NCBI GenBank assembly: GCA_019752535.1
Contig: JAIEMA010000065.1
Coordinates: 1 to 50,274 of the forward strand
Origin: Bacteriovoracaceae bacterium
GTDB lineage: Bacteria; Bdellovibrionota; Bacteriovoracia; Bacteriovoracales; Bacteriovoracaceae
Direction: 5' to 3'
DNA: 50,274 nt
Positions within the stretch are counted from its first letter, which is position 1, and every line of letters starts with the position of its first letter. The position numbers and the translations under genes were made by a program. This document shows, piece after piece, positions 7,376 to 16,739 of the stretch. The notes beneath the pieces were generated by a model. That model saw nothing but the letters and a program-made list of their open reading frames with translations. It searched no databases and had not been told where the DNA came from.

Positions 7376-8092
7376 GTGGATTGGTTCTCAGCTTCAACTC
7401 TCATAGCAATATCGACATTGACTCTTATGGAAATTGTCTTAGGTATTGATAACATTATTTTTATTTCCATTTTGGTCGCAAGATTACCTGAATCGGATCG
7501 GGCGAGAACCAGAAGCCTAGGGATAGGCCTTGCCTTAGTGATAAGAATAGGACTTTTGTTTTCTATTAGTTGGATTATGACTCTTCAGGAAAATTTATTC
7601 ACTTTGTTGAACAAAGGTTTTTCTGGAAGGGATCTTATCTTACTCGGGGGCGGTTTATTCCTTGTGGCGAAATCAACGATGGAAATCCATCATAAGGTTG
7701 AAGGTGATCCTCAACACTCGCTTCCCCATGAAAAAAAGGGCAAATCAATCAATGCCAAGATGATGCTTTTACAAATTCTCGTTTTGGATATTGTCTTTTC
7801 TCTCGACTCTGTGATTACGGCCGTGGGAATGGCCAGTCATGTCCCCATTATGGTAGTGGCGATGGTTTTATCCATGATTGTGATGTTGATGTCAGCTGGA
7901 TCAATTAATGGTTTTGTGGAAAAGCACCCTACAATTAAAATTCTTGCACTCTCATTCTTACTCTTGATTGGAGTGATGCTGATTGCTGAAGGCATGGGCG
8001 CTCATGTAAGCAAAGGCTACATTTATTTTGCGATGGCGTTCTCACTGACTGTTGAACTTTTAAACATGAGATACCGAAAAAAGAATAGTTAA
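7376..8092 (+). CDS. TerC-family integral membrane protein
   Basis: 238 aa, GTG start. A membrane protein with about seven hydrophobic helices and the two hallmark TerC acidic motifs: EIVLGIDNIIFIS (about 18-30) and LDIVFSLDSVITAVG (mid-protein). It is closest in layout to the YgdQ-like short TerC proteins, without a CBS or CorC domain. TerC relatives (Alx, MntP-like riboswitch partners) export manganese or affect metal loading of exported proteins; substrate here is inferred. It is translationally close to the upstream secreted protein and converges with the desaturase gene (4-bp stop overlap). No yybP-ykoY-type leader was recognised upstream of the operon. Confidence 0.85.
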   Translation: MDWFSASTLIAISTLTLMEIVLGIDNIIFISILVARLPESDRARTRSLGIGLALVIRIGLLFSISWIMTLQENLFTLLNKGFSGRDLILLGGGLFLVAKSTMEIHHKVEGDPQHSLPHEKKGKSINAKMMLLQILVLDIVFSLDSVITAVGMASHVPIMVVAMVLSMIVMLMSAGSINGFVEKHPTIKILALSFLLLIGVMLIAEGMGAHVSKGYIYFAMAFSLTVELLNMRYRKKNS

Positions 8093-8928
8093 CTAGAGAT
8101 TGGGCGTTTTGCGGTTTTCACATCCCACACTATGCCCAATTTTTCTAAAATTTTAATCACCCACCACCCAAAATCAATTTCCCACCAAGCAAGACCAATT
8201 CGTGCAGACATGGGAAAGCAGTGATGATTATAGTGCCATCCCTCTCCAAAAGTCAGAAGTGCAAGCCAGCCGACATTGTGACTGTTATCCCTGCCTTCTC
8301 TAGCCGGAAAGGGATAGGGTCTTTTGCCATAAATGTGTGCCCATGAATTAATAAGAAAAATAGTATGCAAATGAGCAATTCCACCAATGAGATAACCCCA
8401 GACAAGAAACTGTAATCCAGATGTAGAAAGCTGGGGCATAAAAATTTTAAGCCCTTCACCCAGCAAAAATAAAAAGGTTGCATAAATTCCATGTACAAGA
8501 TCACTGTGTTCATTGAGCCAGCGAAGCTCAGGGAAGGCATCAAAATCCCTGACTCTAGAATAGTCCGTCTCAAAAGCCTTCTCTTCAAGCGCCCACCCCA
8601 TGTGTGCATGCCAAAAACTTCCCGTCACTGGTGAATGCGGATCATTTTCAGTATCTGAGTATTGATGGTGACGTCGATGATTAGCGGCCCACCACAAAGC
8701 CCCTCGTTGCATACACATACTTCCTGCAAAAGCTAAAAAGAATTGAAAAGCACGTGAAGTTTTAAAACTACGGTGTGTGAAATAGCGGTGATAAGCAATT
8801 GTTAAACCCAGTCCTCGCCAAACAAAGAAAAAAAACGCGACGACAAGAGCGGCTGCAGATGTTCCAGTCCAAAAGACTGAAAGCATAAGCAGATGAATGA
8901 AAATCAGACGAACAGTTTGTTTATCCAT
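8089..8928 (-). CDS. Acyl desaturase (delta-9 type)
   Basis: 279 aa from the ATG at 8928. Membrane fatty acid desaturase introducing a double bond into acyl chains, using a di-iron centre. The three histidine boxes are HRYFTH (47-52), HRRHH (84-88) and HYNHH (232-236), plus the extra DNSHN histidine. Four hydrophobic membrane stretches are present. An earlier in-frame ATG at 8946 would add MGLFFV, but those codons are the right arm and T-run of the hppA terminator, so the 8928 start is preferred. No Shine-Dalgarno is visible. The substrate may be acyl-CoA or phospholipid acyl chains. Likely a membrane-fluidity enzyme. Confidence 0.88.
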   Translation of the reverse strand: MDKQTVRLIFIHLLMLSVFWTGTSAAALVVAFFFFVWRGLGLTIAYHRYFTHRSFKTSRAFQFFLAFAGSMCMQRGALWWAANHRRHHQYSDTENDPHSPVTGSFWHAHMGWALEEKAFETDYSRVRDFDAFPELRWLNEHSDLVHGIYATFLFLLGEGLKIFMPQLSTSGLQFLVWGYLIGGIAHLHTIFLINSWAHIYGKRPYPFPAREGRDNSHNVGWLALLTFGEGWHYNHHCFPMSARIGLAWWEIDFGWWVIKILEKLGIVWDVKTAKRPISS

Positions 8929-8937
8929 AACAAAAAA

Positions 8938-8959
8938 AAGGCCCACCGAAGTGGGCCTT
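8938..8959 (-). terminator. Rho-independent terminator of hppA
   Basis: Read on the minus strand, AAGGCCCAC and GTGGGCCTT form a perfect 9-bp stem with a TTCG tetraloop, followed at once by a T8 run. It lies 11 bases after the hppA stop and directly upstream of the desaturase start, with no further spacer. Confidence 0.92.
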
Positions 8960-8969
8960 AACTCTTAAA

Positions 8970-11030
8970 TTAGAGAAGTGCGATCAATGGAGCAATCAAT
9001 AAGCTCACAACTGACATCACTTTAATCAAAATCGCGATACCAGGACCTGAAGTATCTTTAAACGGATCTCCTACCATATCGCCAACAACTGCAGCTTTAT
9101 GAGTTTCTGACCCTTTCTTCTCTCCAGGAAGTTTTCCTTTCTCAATATACTTCTTAGCATTATCCCAAGCACCACCAGCATTTGCCATAAACAGTGACAT
9201 TGTCGCACCTACAGCAAGAGAGCCTGCCAATAGTCCTGCAAGACTTGCTGGCCCCATGAGGAAGCCAACAGCGACAGGAGCAAGAACTGCAATTAAGCCT
9301 GGAAGAATCATTTCATTCAAGGCCGCTTTAGTAGCGATATCAACGATCTTCTTCGGCTCTGGCTCAGCCTTAAGTTCCATCAATCCTGGAATCTCACGGA
9401 ACTGACGACCGATTTCTTCAACGATCGCACCGGCCGCACGTCCTACGGCCAACATCGTTGTTGAACCGACAAGGAACGGAAGGATTGACCCAAGAAGAAG
9501 TCCGATTAGAATTTTTGGATCATTAAGAACTAAAGAGAGTTCGCCAAGATTATTTAAGGCACGGACATGGTTCACTTCAATGTTAAACGCAGAGAAGAGA
9601 GCAAGCACAGTCAAGATCGCAGATCCAATCGCAAAGCCCTTACCGATCGCTGCAGTTGTATTTCCTACAGCATCAAGTTCATCAGTAATGTCGCGAACTT
9701 CTTTTCCAAGACCAGACATCTCTGAAATACCACCAGCGTTATCCGAGATCGGCCCGTAAGCATCGACAGTCATCACAACAGCCGTTCCACCGAGCATACC
9801 TACTGCAGAGAGGGCAATTCCATAAAGACCTAAGAATCGATTCGAAAGGTAAGCCACGACACAAACCACTAAAATAGGAATTGCTGTGGACTCCATTCCT
9901 ACGGCTAAACCGCGGATCAAGTTTGTCCCTGCACCAGTCTTAGCCGCTTCAGCAATTTTCATCACTGGAGTTGAAGAGGTGTAGTAGTCAGTCACTAAGC
10001 CAATAATCGCACCGCCGATCGCACCAAATGTGAGAATAGCTGTGACAGATTGAGTGATGCCTAAAGAATTAAGAATAATATAAGAGGCGATCGCTAAAAG
10101 AATTGGTGGAACAATTAAAGCGCCACGAAGAACTGTAGCTGCCGGGAAATTCTTCATTGCACGAGCAATAAAGATACAGATGATTGAAACCATCAAGCCC
10201 ACACCAGTGAGGACGAGAGGCAAAGCAATCGCAATTGTTTTATTCATTTGATAATCAGCTGCTTCCATTAAAGTAGGAAGCTCTGTTGATGTGATTGCAA
10301 TCGCCATCGCCGCAACGACAGCCGCTACCATTGATTCATAAATATCTGCGCCCATCCCTGCGACGTCACCAACGTTATCACCAACGTTATCGGCAATAAC
10401 ACCTGGGTTACGAGGATCATCTTCAGGAATATTCTCAATCACTTTACCAGCGATATCAGATCCCACGTCAGCTGCTTTTGTATAAATACCGCCACCGATA
10501 CGAGCAAAAAGTGCAATCGATGAAGCACCCACTGCAAAAGAGTGAAGAACTGAGCTGAGTTTGTCCGAATCTTTGAAACAAAGATAAAGAGCCCCCATAC
10601 CAATAGTACCTAAAGCGGCTACGGCAAGACCCATCACTGCGCCACCATCAAGAGCAGTAAGAAGCGCATTTGGCTTTGAACCTTCACGAGCAGCTTGAGT
10701 TGTTTTTAAATTTGCCCAAGTCGCAGCTTTCATTCCGATGAAGCCTGCAAGCAAAGATAAAAATGCGCCGAGGATAAAGCATCCACCAGCGACAGGACCC
10801 AAGGCCCAAGCGATAGCTGCGCCGACGACGACACAGTAAACAGCGAGTGCTTTATATTGGCGCATAAGGAAGGCCATGGCCCCTTCACGGATGTAGCCGG
10901 CAATCCGGTTCATCGTTTCGTTACCTTCCGGTAATCCCATAATACGCATGTAAAAAAACGCAGCGATAGCTAGACCAAAGACACCGAAAAAGATCGGTGT
11001 TTTAACCCACATTAACCAGGCATCAGACAT
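8970..11030 (-). CDS. hppA: K+-dependent membrane pyrophosphatase (ion pump)
   Basis: 686 aa, about 16 membrane helices. It couples pyrophosphate hydrolysis to H+ or Na+ export across the inner membrane. The active-site segment DVGSDIAGK (188-196) and the [20 protein letters not shown] run (starting about 214) bind Mg-PPi. The [10 protein letters not shown] motif (about 457-466) has Ala at the position where K+-independent enzymes have Lys, which places it in the K+-stimulated group; many of these pump Na+. GGGAGC serves as Shine-Dalgarno. The next gene upstream in the same direction encodes a KirBac K+ channel, which fits a K+-linked enzyme, though they are 119 bases apart. Confidence 0.95.
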   Translation of the reverse strand: MSDAWLMWVKTPIFFGVFGLAIAAFFYMRIMGLPEGNETMNRIAGYIREGAMAFLMRQYKALAVYCVVVGAAIAWALGPVAGGCFILGAFLSLLAGFIGMKAATWANLKTTQAAREGSKPNALLTALDGGAVMGLAVAALGTIGMGALYLCFKDSDKLSSVLHSFAVGASSIALFARIGGGIYTKAADVGSDIAGKVIENIPEDDPRNPGVIADNVGDNVGDVAGMGADIYESMVAAVVAAMAIAITSTELPTLMEAADYQMNKTIAIALPLVLTGVGLMVSIICIFIARAMKNFPAATVLRGALIVPPILLAIASYIILNSLGITQSVTAILTFGAIGGAIIGLVTDYYTSSTPVMKIAEAAKTGAGTNLIRGLAVGMESTAIPILVVCVVAYLSNRFLGLYGIALSAVGMLGGTAVVMTVDAYGPISDNAGGISEMSGLGKEVRDITDELDAVGNTTAAIGKGFAIGSAILTVLALFSAFNIEVNHVRALNNLGELSLVLNDPKILIGLLLGSILPFLVGSTTMLAVGRAAGAIVEEIGRQFREIPGLMELKAEPEPKKIVDIATKAALNEMILPGLIAVLAPVAVGFLMGPASLAGLLAGSLAVGATMSLFMANAGGAWDNAKKYIEKGKLPGEKKGSETHKAAVVGDMVGDPFKDTSGPGIAILIKVMSVVSLLIAPLIALL

Positions 11031-11149
11031 TGTGTGCTCCCAATAAAACGAATGGTATATTGTTGTGCTAAGGTTTTACCGAATAGGCCTGCTATCGGCA
11101 ACGCAAATCATCAATAAAACACTGTTTTGCGCGGAGCGCGTGAGGCTTT

Positions 11150-11995
11150 TTAGAGAGGATTTATTTTTTCGAAGTCCATAAAATCTACGACGCGAGTGCC
11201 ATCTTCTAAAACTTCGACAATATCGGCCCACTGGCCATTCATTTGAATATCCTTGGCAGAATAGAATGTCGTGGCATGAATGGTTTGACCAAAAGTTCCA
11301 TCAGTCCCCACAATTGTGACAAAAAACTCAAACCCCTTCTCACACATCTCCTGGACACTCATTCCTTTGAGAGGACCATTTTCAAGTATGTGCATGGCCG
11401 TGAGACTCATGGCAAATAGCGGGGCATGGCTGAGTTCCAAAGGAAGATCAATAAATCGTCTTATACGCATCCCTTCATCTGAAACTTCAGGACGCAAAAG
11501 AGTAAGGCGCAAGCGTGCATCGATAATTTGGTTGGCCCTCTCATTGGCCATTCTAAACTTTAAGGTCGGTTTGCCATTATAATTGGCGATCAACATTTTC
11601 TTAGTAAACCGTAAGCGAGATTTGGCTTGAGAGAATTTTCCAAAAAATAGACCAGAGAGCAGCGCCATGATGATCACACCTGTGGCGGCTTCTATCGCAA
11701 CTAAAATGTGGGCGGCCGTTGTAGCAGGGGCCATATGGCCATAACCAATCGTGGCCATCGTTTGAACACTGAAAAAGACACATTCCATATAACTGCCAGT
11801 GGAATTATGGATGGCCCCATTTCCCAAAATCCAATAGCCAAGTCCAAAGAGCAAATTCCCACTCGCAAAAAAAGCCAGAAATAAGAGGACAGTCTTAAAC
11901 CACGAAAGGACTAGCCATGAGTGATACAGATCAATCCAGGGACTTTGTTTGACATTCTTTCGGATAATGTTGAGGGTTTCCAAATTGCGCTTCAT
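11150..11995 (-). CDS. KirBac-type inward-rectifier K+ channel
   Basis: 281 aa. TM1 (about 29-56), pore helix (70-80), selectivity filter TIGYG (82-86) and TM2 (92-118) are followed by an immunoglobulin-like cytoplasmic Kir domain (about 130-281; LRFTKKMLIANYNGKPTLKFRMANER is diagnostic in style). Length and order match prokaryotic Kir channels. It would carry K+ across the inner membrane, gated by the cytoplasmic domain and lipids. It lies upstream of hppA on the same strand and divergent from the YkgJ-like gene. Confidence 0.92.
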   Translation of the reverse strand: MKRNLETLNIIRKNVKQSPWIDLYHSWLVLSWFKTVLLFLAFFASGNLLFGLGYWILGNGAIHNSTGSYMECVFFSVQTMATIGYGHMAPATTAAHILVAIEAATGVIIMALLSGLFFGKFSQAKSRLRFTKKMLIANYNGKPTLKFRMANERANQIIDARLRLTLLRPEVSDEGMRIRRFIDLPLELSHAPLFAMSLTAMHILENGPLKGMSVQEMCEKGFEFFVTIVGTDGTFGQTIHATTFYSAKDIQMNGQWADIVEVLEDGTRVVDFMDFEKINPL

Positions 11996-12024
11996 AGACT
12001 AATCATGACTCGAGGGAATTCCAC

Positions 12025-12567
12025 ATGCAAGCGCTAGATAGAAGAAAAGTTTTAATTGATGAAATGCAGCGCTTGGCATCTGAGCAAAAGCACTGTGCCG
12101 CTTGTCCAGGGCATTGCTGCACCTCTGTGGCCAACTCAATGCAAACAACACCCATTGAAACTCAGGATGTTTTAAATTATTTAAGAGAATCTGGACGTTG
12201 GAATTCAGACCTCAAAGAACAGTTAAAGTTAAATATTGAAAAGTTTCGTCTGGATCATATTCCGGGTAACGGTCGAAGGAATTATTTGCGTAAAACCTAC
12301 GACTGTCCATTTTTTGCAGGCAAAAATCTAGGTTGCACAATCCCAAAAGAAGTAAAACCCTATGGATGTCTTGGATTCAATCCAAGTGAGGTCAATGAGT
12401 CTGAAGGAAAAAGCTGCAGTTCAAATCAAAAAATCTTGGCCGAAAGGGAAGAGAGTGATCCTAGCGAAAATGAAACGAACCTCAGACTCACAAATTTGCA
12501 TTCCCTTTGGTGGGATAAATTGCCCCTTCCTCTTGCACTCCTTGAAGCAGAAAAGAGCGGACTCTAG
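12025..12567 (+). CDS. YkgJ-family cysteine-cluster protein
   Basis: 180 aa. Cytosolic small protein with the metal-binding pattern of the YkgJ/CxxCxxCC family: C24-x2-C27-x3-C31-C32, then C94 (DCPFF), C104 (GCTI) and C115 (PYGC). The family is thought to bind zinc or iron, or an Fe-S centre; the exact role is unknown. Apart from an extended polar C-terminus, the length is normal. GAGGGAATTCC before the ATG is a possible Shine-Dalgarno. Confidence 0.82.
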   Translation: MQALDRRKVLIDEMQRLASEQKHCAACPGHCCTSVANSMQTTPIETQDVLNYLRESGRWNSDLKEQLKLNIEKFRLDHIPGNGRRNYLRKTYDCPFFAGKNLGCTIPKEVKPYGCLGFNPSEVNESEGKSCSSNQKILAEREESDPSENETNLRLTNLHSLWWDKLPLPLALLEAEKSGL

Positions 12568-12640
12568 GAACAGCAACGTTTACTTGTTGCGAACTTAAAA
12601 GTGCAAGCCTAAGGTGACTCAAATTAAACAGGAGTCCCAA

Positions 12641-13042
12641 ATGATTAAATATTTATTGGTTTTAGCTTTAAGTGTTCCCGCTTTTGCGAGTGAACTGCAT
12701 GTTGAATGCAAAATGATTGAACAAGCTTTCAGAAATCAATTTACGATTGAATTCACATCTCCTACGAATGCTGGAACGGCAGAAAGCTTGGCCCTTAATT
12801 TTAATTTAAAAAAAGTGGGAAGAGACACTCAGGCAGAGGAATTGAATCTTGTTAGAGATTTATCAGTAACAAAATTTGAAGCTGGAGAAATTACGACAAA
12901 GCCATTTTTCGTCATTACTTCCGCTGATCGTAATGCAGATCCAGTCTACGTAAATATTTTGGTAGATTACCCGCAACCACTTTCTTCAGTTATTCGCTTT
13001 CAGGATGGAATGACCTATTTTTCAACCTGCAAGTCGATTTAA
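12641..13042 (+). CDS. Small secreted protein, unknown
   Basis: 133 aa from the ATG at 12641, chosen because AGGAGT sits 7 bases upstream and the signal peptide (residues 1-15, VPAFA cleavage) then starts properly. An alternative GTG at 12614 adds 9 polar residues. The mature protein has two cysteines near its ends (HVECK and STCKS) that could form a disulphide, and beta-rich spacing. Probably periplasmic. No family recognised. Its stop overlaps that of the convergent PaaK-like gene by 4 bp. Confidence 0.65.
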   Translation: MIKYLLVLALSVPAFASELHVECKMIEQAFRNQFTIEFTSPTNAGTAESLALNFNLKKVGRDTQAEELNLVRDLSVTKFEAGEITTKPFFVITSADRNADPVYVNILVDYPQPLSSVIRFQDGMTYFSTCKSI

Positions 13043-14304
13043 GACTTTCTTAAATCAATCACTCGCTTCAACTTCCCTGTGCGCGGATTTTTCTCTAAAT
13101 CCGCGTGCTTTACGATTTCAACATGGGGAAGGTGAATATTACCCCGATTGAATTCATCGTTTAACATTGGACGTGCTTTCAATAATTTTTCAACCCAGTC
13201 CTTCTCAACTAAGCCCAAATGACTAGGACTTAAACGCACCACAAGCTGGTCCTTCTTATCGAAGTGTTTCAAAATGAGTTGAAAGCCAGATAAGGCGTAG
13301 CGATTGTCTAAAATTGATTCTTTGTAAAAAATTTCATGAACATCATCGTAATAAACAGAAACAGGACCAATACGAGCCGCTTCTTCGCTGCGACCAAGCA
13401 GTTTAAAGCGACGATCAAGACTGACTCCCTTCTCTTCACTCCAGCAAGCTCTATCACCAACAGGATAGCGTATGATCGGCATTAGCTTTCTATCTAAATA
13501 GGTAATGTAGGCTTTGCCTTCAACCCCAACCCGCTCAATAACTTCACCTGTTTCTTCATTGATAATTTCATAAATAGTTTCTCGCCCAAAAGTGCGATGC
13601 TCTTCTGGTCCACAAGAATCATCTGCGTAGCCCAATAGTCCCGCATCCACACTGGCATAACCGATTGATTGAATTTTGATCTGAGGCAGGATTTCTAATA
13701 GCCTTGCTCGTTGATCCTCATAAAGACTTTCTCCACCAAAGAGAAATCGCCTAAGGCTTGGGGTCGTCAAACCTTTTGAAGCGATGGTTTCAGCGAGCTG
13801 AACGAGTAAAGTCGGTGTTCCCGCAACAGTGGTCACATTAAAATCTTGGATCGTTTTGATCACAGTCTCGGGGCTGGCACTTCCAGCAAGAGGGAGATGA
13901 AGCGTATCAGGCCTCGCTTCTTCAAATGATTTCATAATAAAAATGAAAGAAGCATAAAGCTCACCGGCATAAAACAAATTGGCCACTCGCTCATTATTCG
14001 TTAAGCCTCCAGCCTCAAGACCTCGAGCAAAAGTGTGGCAGAAATGACTCCACTCTTGACGAGTAAAAACTGAAAACTTTGGAGCCCCTGTGGTGCCTCC
14101 ACTTTTGAAAACAATGCCGCCCTTCATCTCCGAAGTGAGAAGAGTATTATTGTGCAAAGTATTCGCTTCCCAAAAATGATTGGAATCGGTGAGTGGAAGA
14201 ATTGAAATCAAATCCTCAGGCAATTTCTCAGGAAGATGAGCAAAGGCCTTTTGATAATAAGCCGAGTGAGAACGCGCAAAGTCTACAAGCTCATGGAGGC
14301 TCAT
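13039..14304 (-). CDS. PaaK/CapK-like AMP-forming ligase
   Basis: 421 aa. Adenylate-forming enzyme related to phenylacetate-CoA ligase and CapK. P-loop-like SGGTTGAPK at 68-76, AGTPTLL and FGGESL in the centre, YASVDAGLLGY (adenine-binding region) and RYPVGDRACW (A7/A8-like) follow in the usual order. A C-terminal lid with a GKLKR-like end is present. The aryl or acyl substrate is not evident. It is the last gene of a four-gene operon (4-bp ATGA overlap with the LuxC-PaaK fusion) and shares fold and motifs with that fusion's C-terminal half, suggesting duplication. Confidence 0.8.
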   Translation of the reverse strand: MSLHELVDFARSHSAYYQKAFAHLPEKLPEDLISILPLTDSNHFWEANTLHNNTLLTSEMKGGIVFKSGGTTGAPKFSVFTRQEWSHFCHTFARGLEAGGLTNNERVANLFYAGELYASFIFIMKSFEEARPDTLHLPLAGSASPETVIKTIQDFNVTTVAGTPTLLVQLAETIASKGLTTPSLRRFLFGGESLYEDQRARLLEILPQIKIQSIGYASVDAGLLGYADDSCGPEEHRTFGRETIYEIINEETGEVIERVGVEGKAYITYLDRKLMPIIRYPVGDRACWSEEKGVSLDRRFKLLGRSEEAARIGPVSVYYDDVHEIFYKESILDNRYALSGFQLILKHFDKKDQLVVRLSPSHLGLVEKDWVEKLLKARPMLNDEFNRGNIHLPHVEIVKHADLEKNPRTGKLKRVIDLRKS

Positions 14305-16739
14305 TTCCCTCTCCTATCGATGACATGAATAAGCTTTCCACTTCCGGGCACTCGACTTAACTGATCACTAGGAATCTTTTCAATTTCAAAGATGAGAACT
14401 TTATCTTGAAAAACTGCTTCTTTGAAATCAGGTTCAAATTCGGTGAGTACTTTTTCAATGACCTCATTTGGAGGAGCCAGCTTATGATCAAGGATGAGAA
14501 CCATTTTTTCTGGCTCAAGTGGAGTTGCTCCAGAGAGCAACTTTAATTGCATTTCTCCAGCATAGTTTGCGTGATCAGATAAGAGCTTACTCATTCTTGC
14601 ATAGTTAAAAAAAGATGATCCGACTCGGATAACATCTCCATGTCGTCCTAATAATTCAACTCTTACGCCTGCTCTCCCACATGGACACGCTCCAGGAAGA
14701 ACTCTGACAAGGTCTCCCAAATCATATCTCGTTATTCTTTGTCCTTCACGCATATGGGTAGAGACGAGGAGTCGTCCAACTTGTGCAGGCTTATCAGATT
14801 CAAGTTCAACCACTTCAAATCCGTGAGCATCATGGTGAAGATGATGCTCGCCGCCTTTTTGAAAAAGACACTGATATCCTAAGGGACCTGCATCCACACT
14901 TCCATAGGCAGCTGAATGAATGAGTTCAACTCCAAAAGTCTCTTTTAGATAGCTCTTTTGAGATTCTTGAAAATGCTCACCACCGTAAAAAATCTTTTTT
15001 ACTATTTTATGCTTCTTGAATAACTCTTCATTGGCCGCAAACAATTGTATTAAATAAGAAGGCATGCCTAGAAGTGTGTTCGCTCGATGAGTGACAATAG
15101 ATTCTCCCACAGCTTGATGCTCCGGCATCGCGGCCATGGGAAACTGAGTCGCCCCTAAACTTTCTAGCACAGAGAAGAAACTTACAAATCCACCATACAA
15201 ACCTCCTCCAAAGAAGAGATTCATACAACGATCAGTTGAGGGATCAAGCCCTGAAGCGACTAGGCCAAAACCGGCAAGACGCATCTGAGCGTGATAATCA
15301 GAATATGTGAAACGAGAAAATTTTGGCTCTCCAGAGCTGCCACCACTTCTAAAAGTTAACGGCGCAAGTTCATCTGGGACTTCCATGGCCTGAAAATCTT
15401 CTTTCTGCATTATTTTAGTCCGACTCGCTACTTCATGGGGAGAGACAAGCTCTTCAAGTCGCCCGATTGTTTTAAAGCGAACATCTGCCTGCATCGAAAC
15501 ACGTTTCGTGTAGCGAGTAAGAGCGAAAACTCCATCATGCGGCTCTCCCTCATAAGAAGACATCATAAAACCGACAGGTGTAATACGCAAAACACCCGCT
15601 TGATAGAGAATTTGAGAGAGCTCCACACTTTCATTCAATCCACTGGCCAATCCCACGGTCTGAAGATAGCGACGCAAAGGTCGAAGTGTGGCCACAATCT
15701 CTTCGCGTTTAATCGTTTTCACCCATAAACTTCTATAAAGTGGTGAAGGGCGAAGAGCATTTTTAAAATCAAGCATCACTCTCCAACCATCTCCTGAAAT
15801 GACATCACCTAGTCCCATCGCTTTTTTTAGTTCAAGCATTCTCGTTGTGACTGTGATTTCTGACTGCTCGGCCATATCGGGAGATTGGGCTGTTATGTTG
15901 CTTGATTGTTTTTCAAAAGAAGTAGCTAGTTTTCTTGCAAAATCTTTTAATTCAGACTCACTTGCATTCTCAAGATAGACTGATTGTGGAGCAGAACACG
16001 CCTGTTGATCTCCTTCACACACTTCTTTAACGAATTGATCCAGAAGAGTTTCTGAGACACTCTCTTTGGTAAAGTAGCCAAAAGATATTTTGGGGCCCCA
16101 TTCAATAAAACGTGCCCCTTCTGGTGTCATCTCACGAAGAGATCGAATCGCCTCTTCTCCACCCCATGCAGAAACGCCATCGGCTTCTTTCATGAGAAGT
16201 TTCATTCTCTCTTTATCACTTGAGGAAATGCGCACACAATGGATGCGAGCGGCAAGCGCTCCTGTTGGCTCTAATGAGCCTAATTCTTTTAGGGCCTCGA
16301 TTGCAAAATCACTATCACTTGAAGAGAGCTTAAGAACATTTACATTTCCAGCTAAAAGTCCCTCAACCACGCTTAAGAAACCAACCGTCCAAGCATTGGC
16401 AGGGGTCACATGCACCAATAAACCCAGAGGGGCCCAACCCTCAAATGAAGTGTTCTTAAAATCAACTCGCTTCATTGAAAAAGGATCTTCATCTCCAAGC
16501 TCGCGCTTGAGTTTGGCTTTCAGATTTTTCAATTTCAGAAATTCTGCGACACCGGCCAAACCCTCTTCAATTTCACTCTTGGGAATATCCGCTGCTGAGA
16601 GAATCGCACTCAATTTTACATTTAACGAACCACTTTGAAGTGCAGTGGAAAAATCATCAAGTGCTTTAAGTGTTTGCGCACTTGTAAGAGGCATACGAAG
16701 AGCATCAATGGTGATCTGAGAAAGATTTTCGAGTTTCAT
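14301..16739 (-). CDS. LuxC-like acyl reductase fused to PaaK-like ligase
   Basis: 812 aa from the ATG at 16739, chosen for GGGGAA upstream and the ATGA overlap with the LuxE-like gene; an in-frame ATG at 16778 would overlap 43 bp. Residues about 1-415 match LuxC-type acyl-CoA reductase: NAD(P)H-binding region around VTPANAW, nucleophile C248 in GDQQACSAPQ. Residues about 425-812 are a complete PaaK/CapK-like domain: SGGSSGEPK (465-473), AAYGSVDAGPLGY, RYDLGDLVRV and a C-x-CGRAG knuckle. The enzyme could activate an acid to an acyl-adenylate and reduce it to an aldehyde on one polypeptide. LuxC and LuxE normally work as a complex; here the partners are fused or adjacent. The substrate is unknown. 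Confidence 0.82.
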   Translation of the reverse strand: MKLENLSQITIDALRMPLTSAQTLKALDDFSTALQSGSLNVKLSAILSAADIPKSEIEEGLAGVAEFLKLKNLKAKLKRELGDEDPFSMKRVDFKNTSFEGWAPLGLLVHVTPANAWTVGFLSVVEGLLAGNVNVLKLSSSDSDFAIEALKELGSLEPTGALAARIHCVRISSSDKERMKLLMKEADGVSAWGGEEAIRSLREMTPEGARFIEWGPKISFGYFTKESVSETLLDQFVKEVCEGDQQACSAPQSVYLENASESELKDFARKLATSFEKQSSNITAQSPDMAEQSEITVTTRMLELKKAMGLGDVISGDGWRVMLDFKNALRPSPLYRSLWVKTIKREEIVATLRPLRRYLQTVGLASGLNESVELSQILYQAGVLRITPVGFMMSSYEGEPHDGVFALTRYTKRVSMQADVRFKTIGRLEELVSPHEVASRTKIMQKEDFQAMEVPDELAPLTFRSGGSSGEPKFSRFTYSDYHAQMRLAGFGLVASGLDPSTDRCMNLFFGGGLYGGFVSFFSVLESLGATQFPMAAMPEHQAVGESIVTHRANTLLGMPSYLIQLFAANEELFKKHKIVKKIFYGGEHFQESQKSYLKETFGVELIHSAAYGSVDAGPLGYQCLFQKGGEHHLHHDAHGFEVVELESDKPAQVGRLLVSTHMREGQRITRYDLGDLVRVLPGACPCGRAGVRVELLGRHGDVIRVGSSFFNYARMSKLLSDHANYAGEMQLKLLSGATPLEPEKMVLILDHKLAPPNEVIEKVLTEFEPDFKEAVFQDKVLIFEIEKIPSDQLSRVPGSGKLIHVIDRRGK

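Noticed and set aside
11100-11145. Inverted repeats AAAACA/TGTTTT and GCGC-GGA-GCGC before hppA
   Set aside because: Stems are short and without a proper T-run, so I do not call a terminator for the Kir channel gene.
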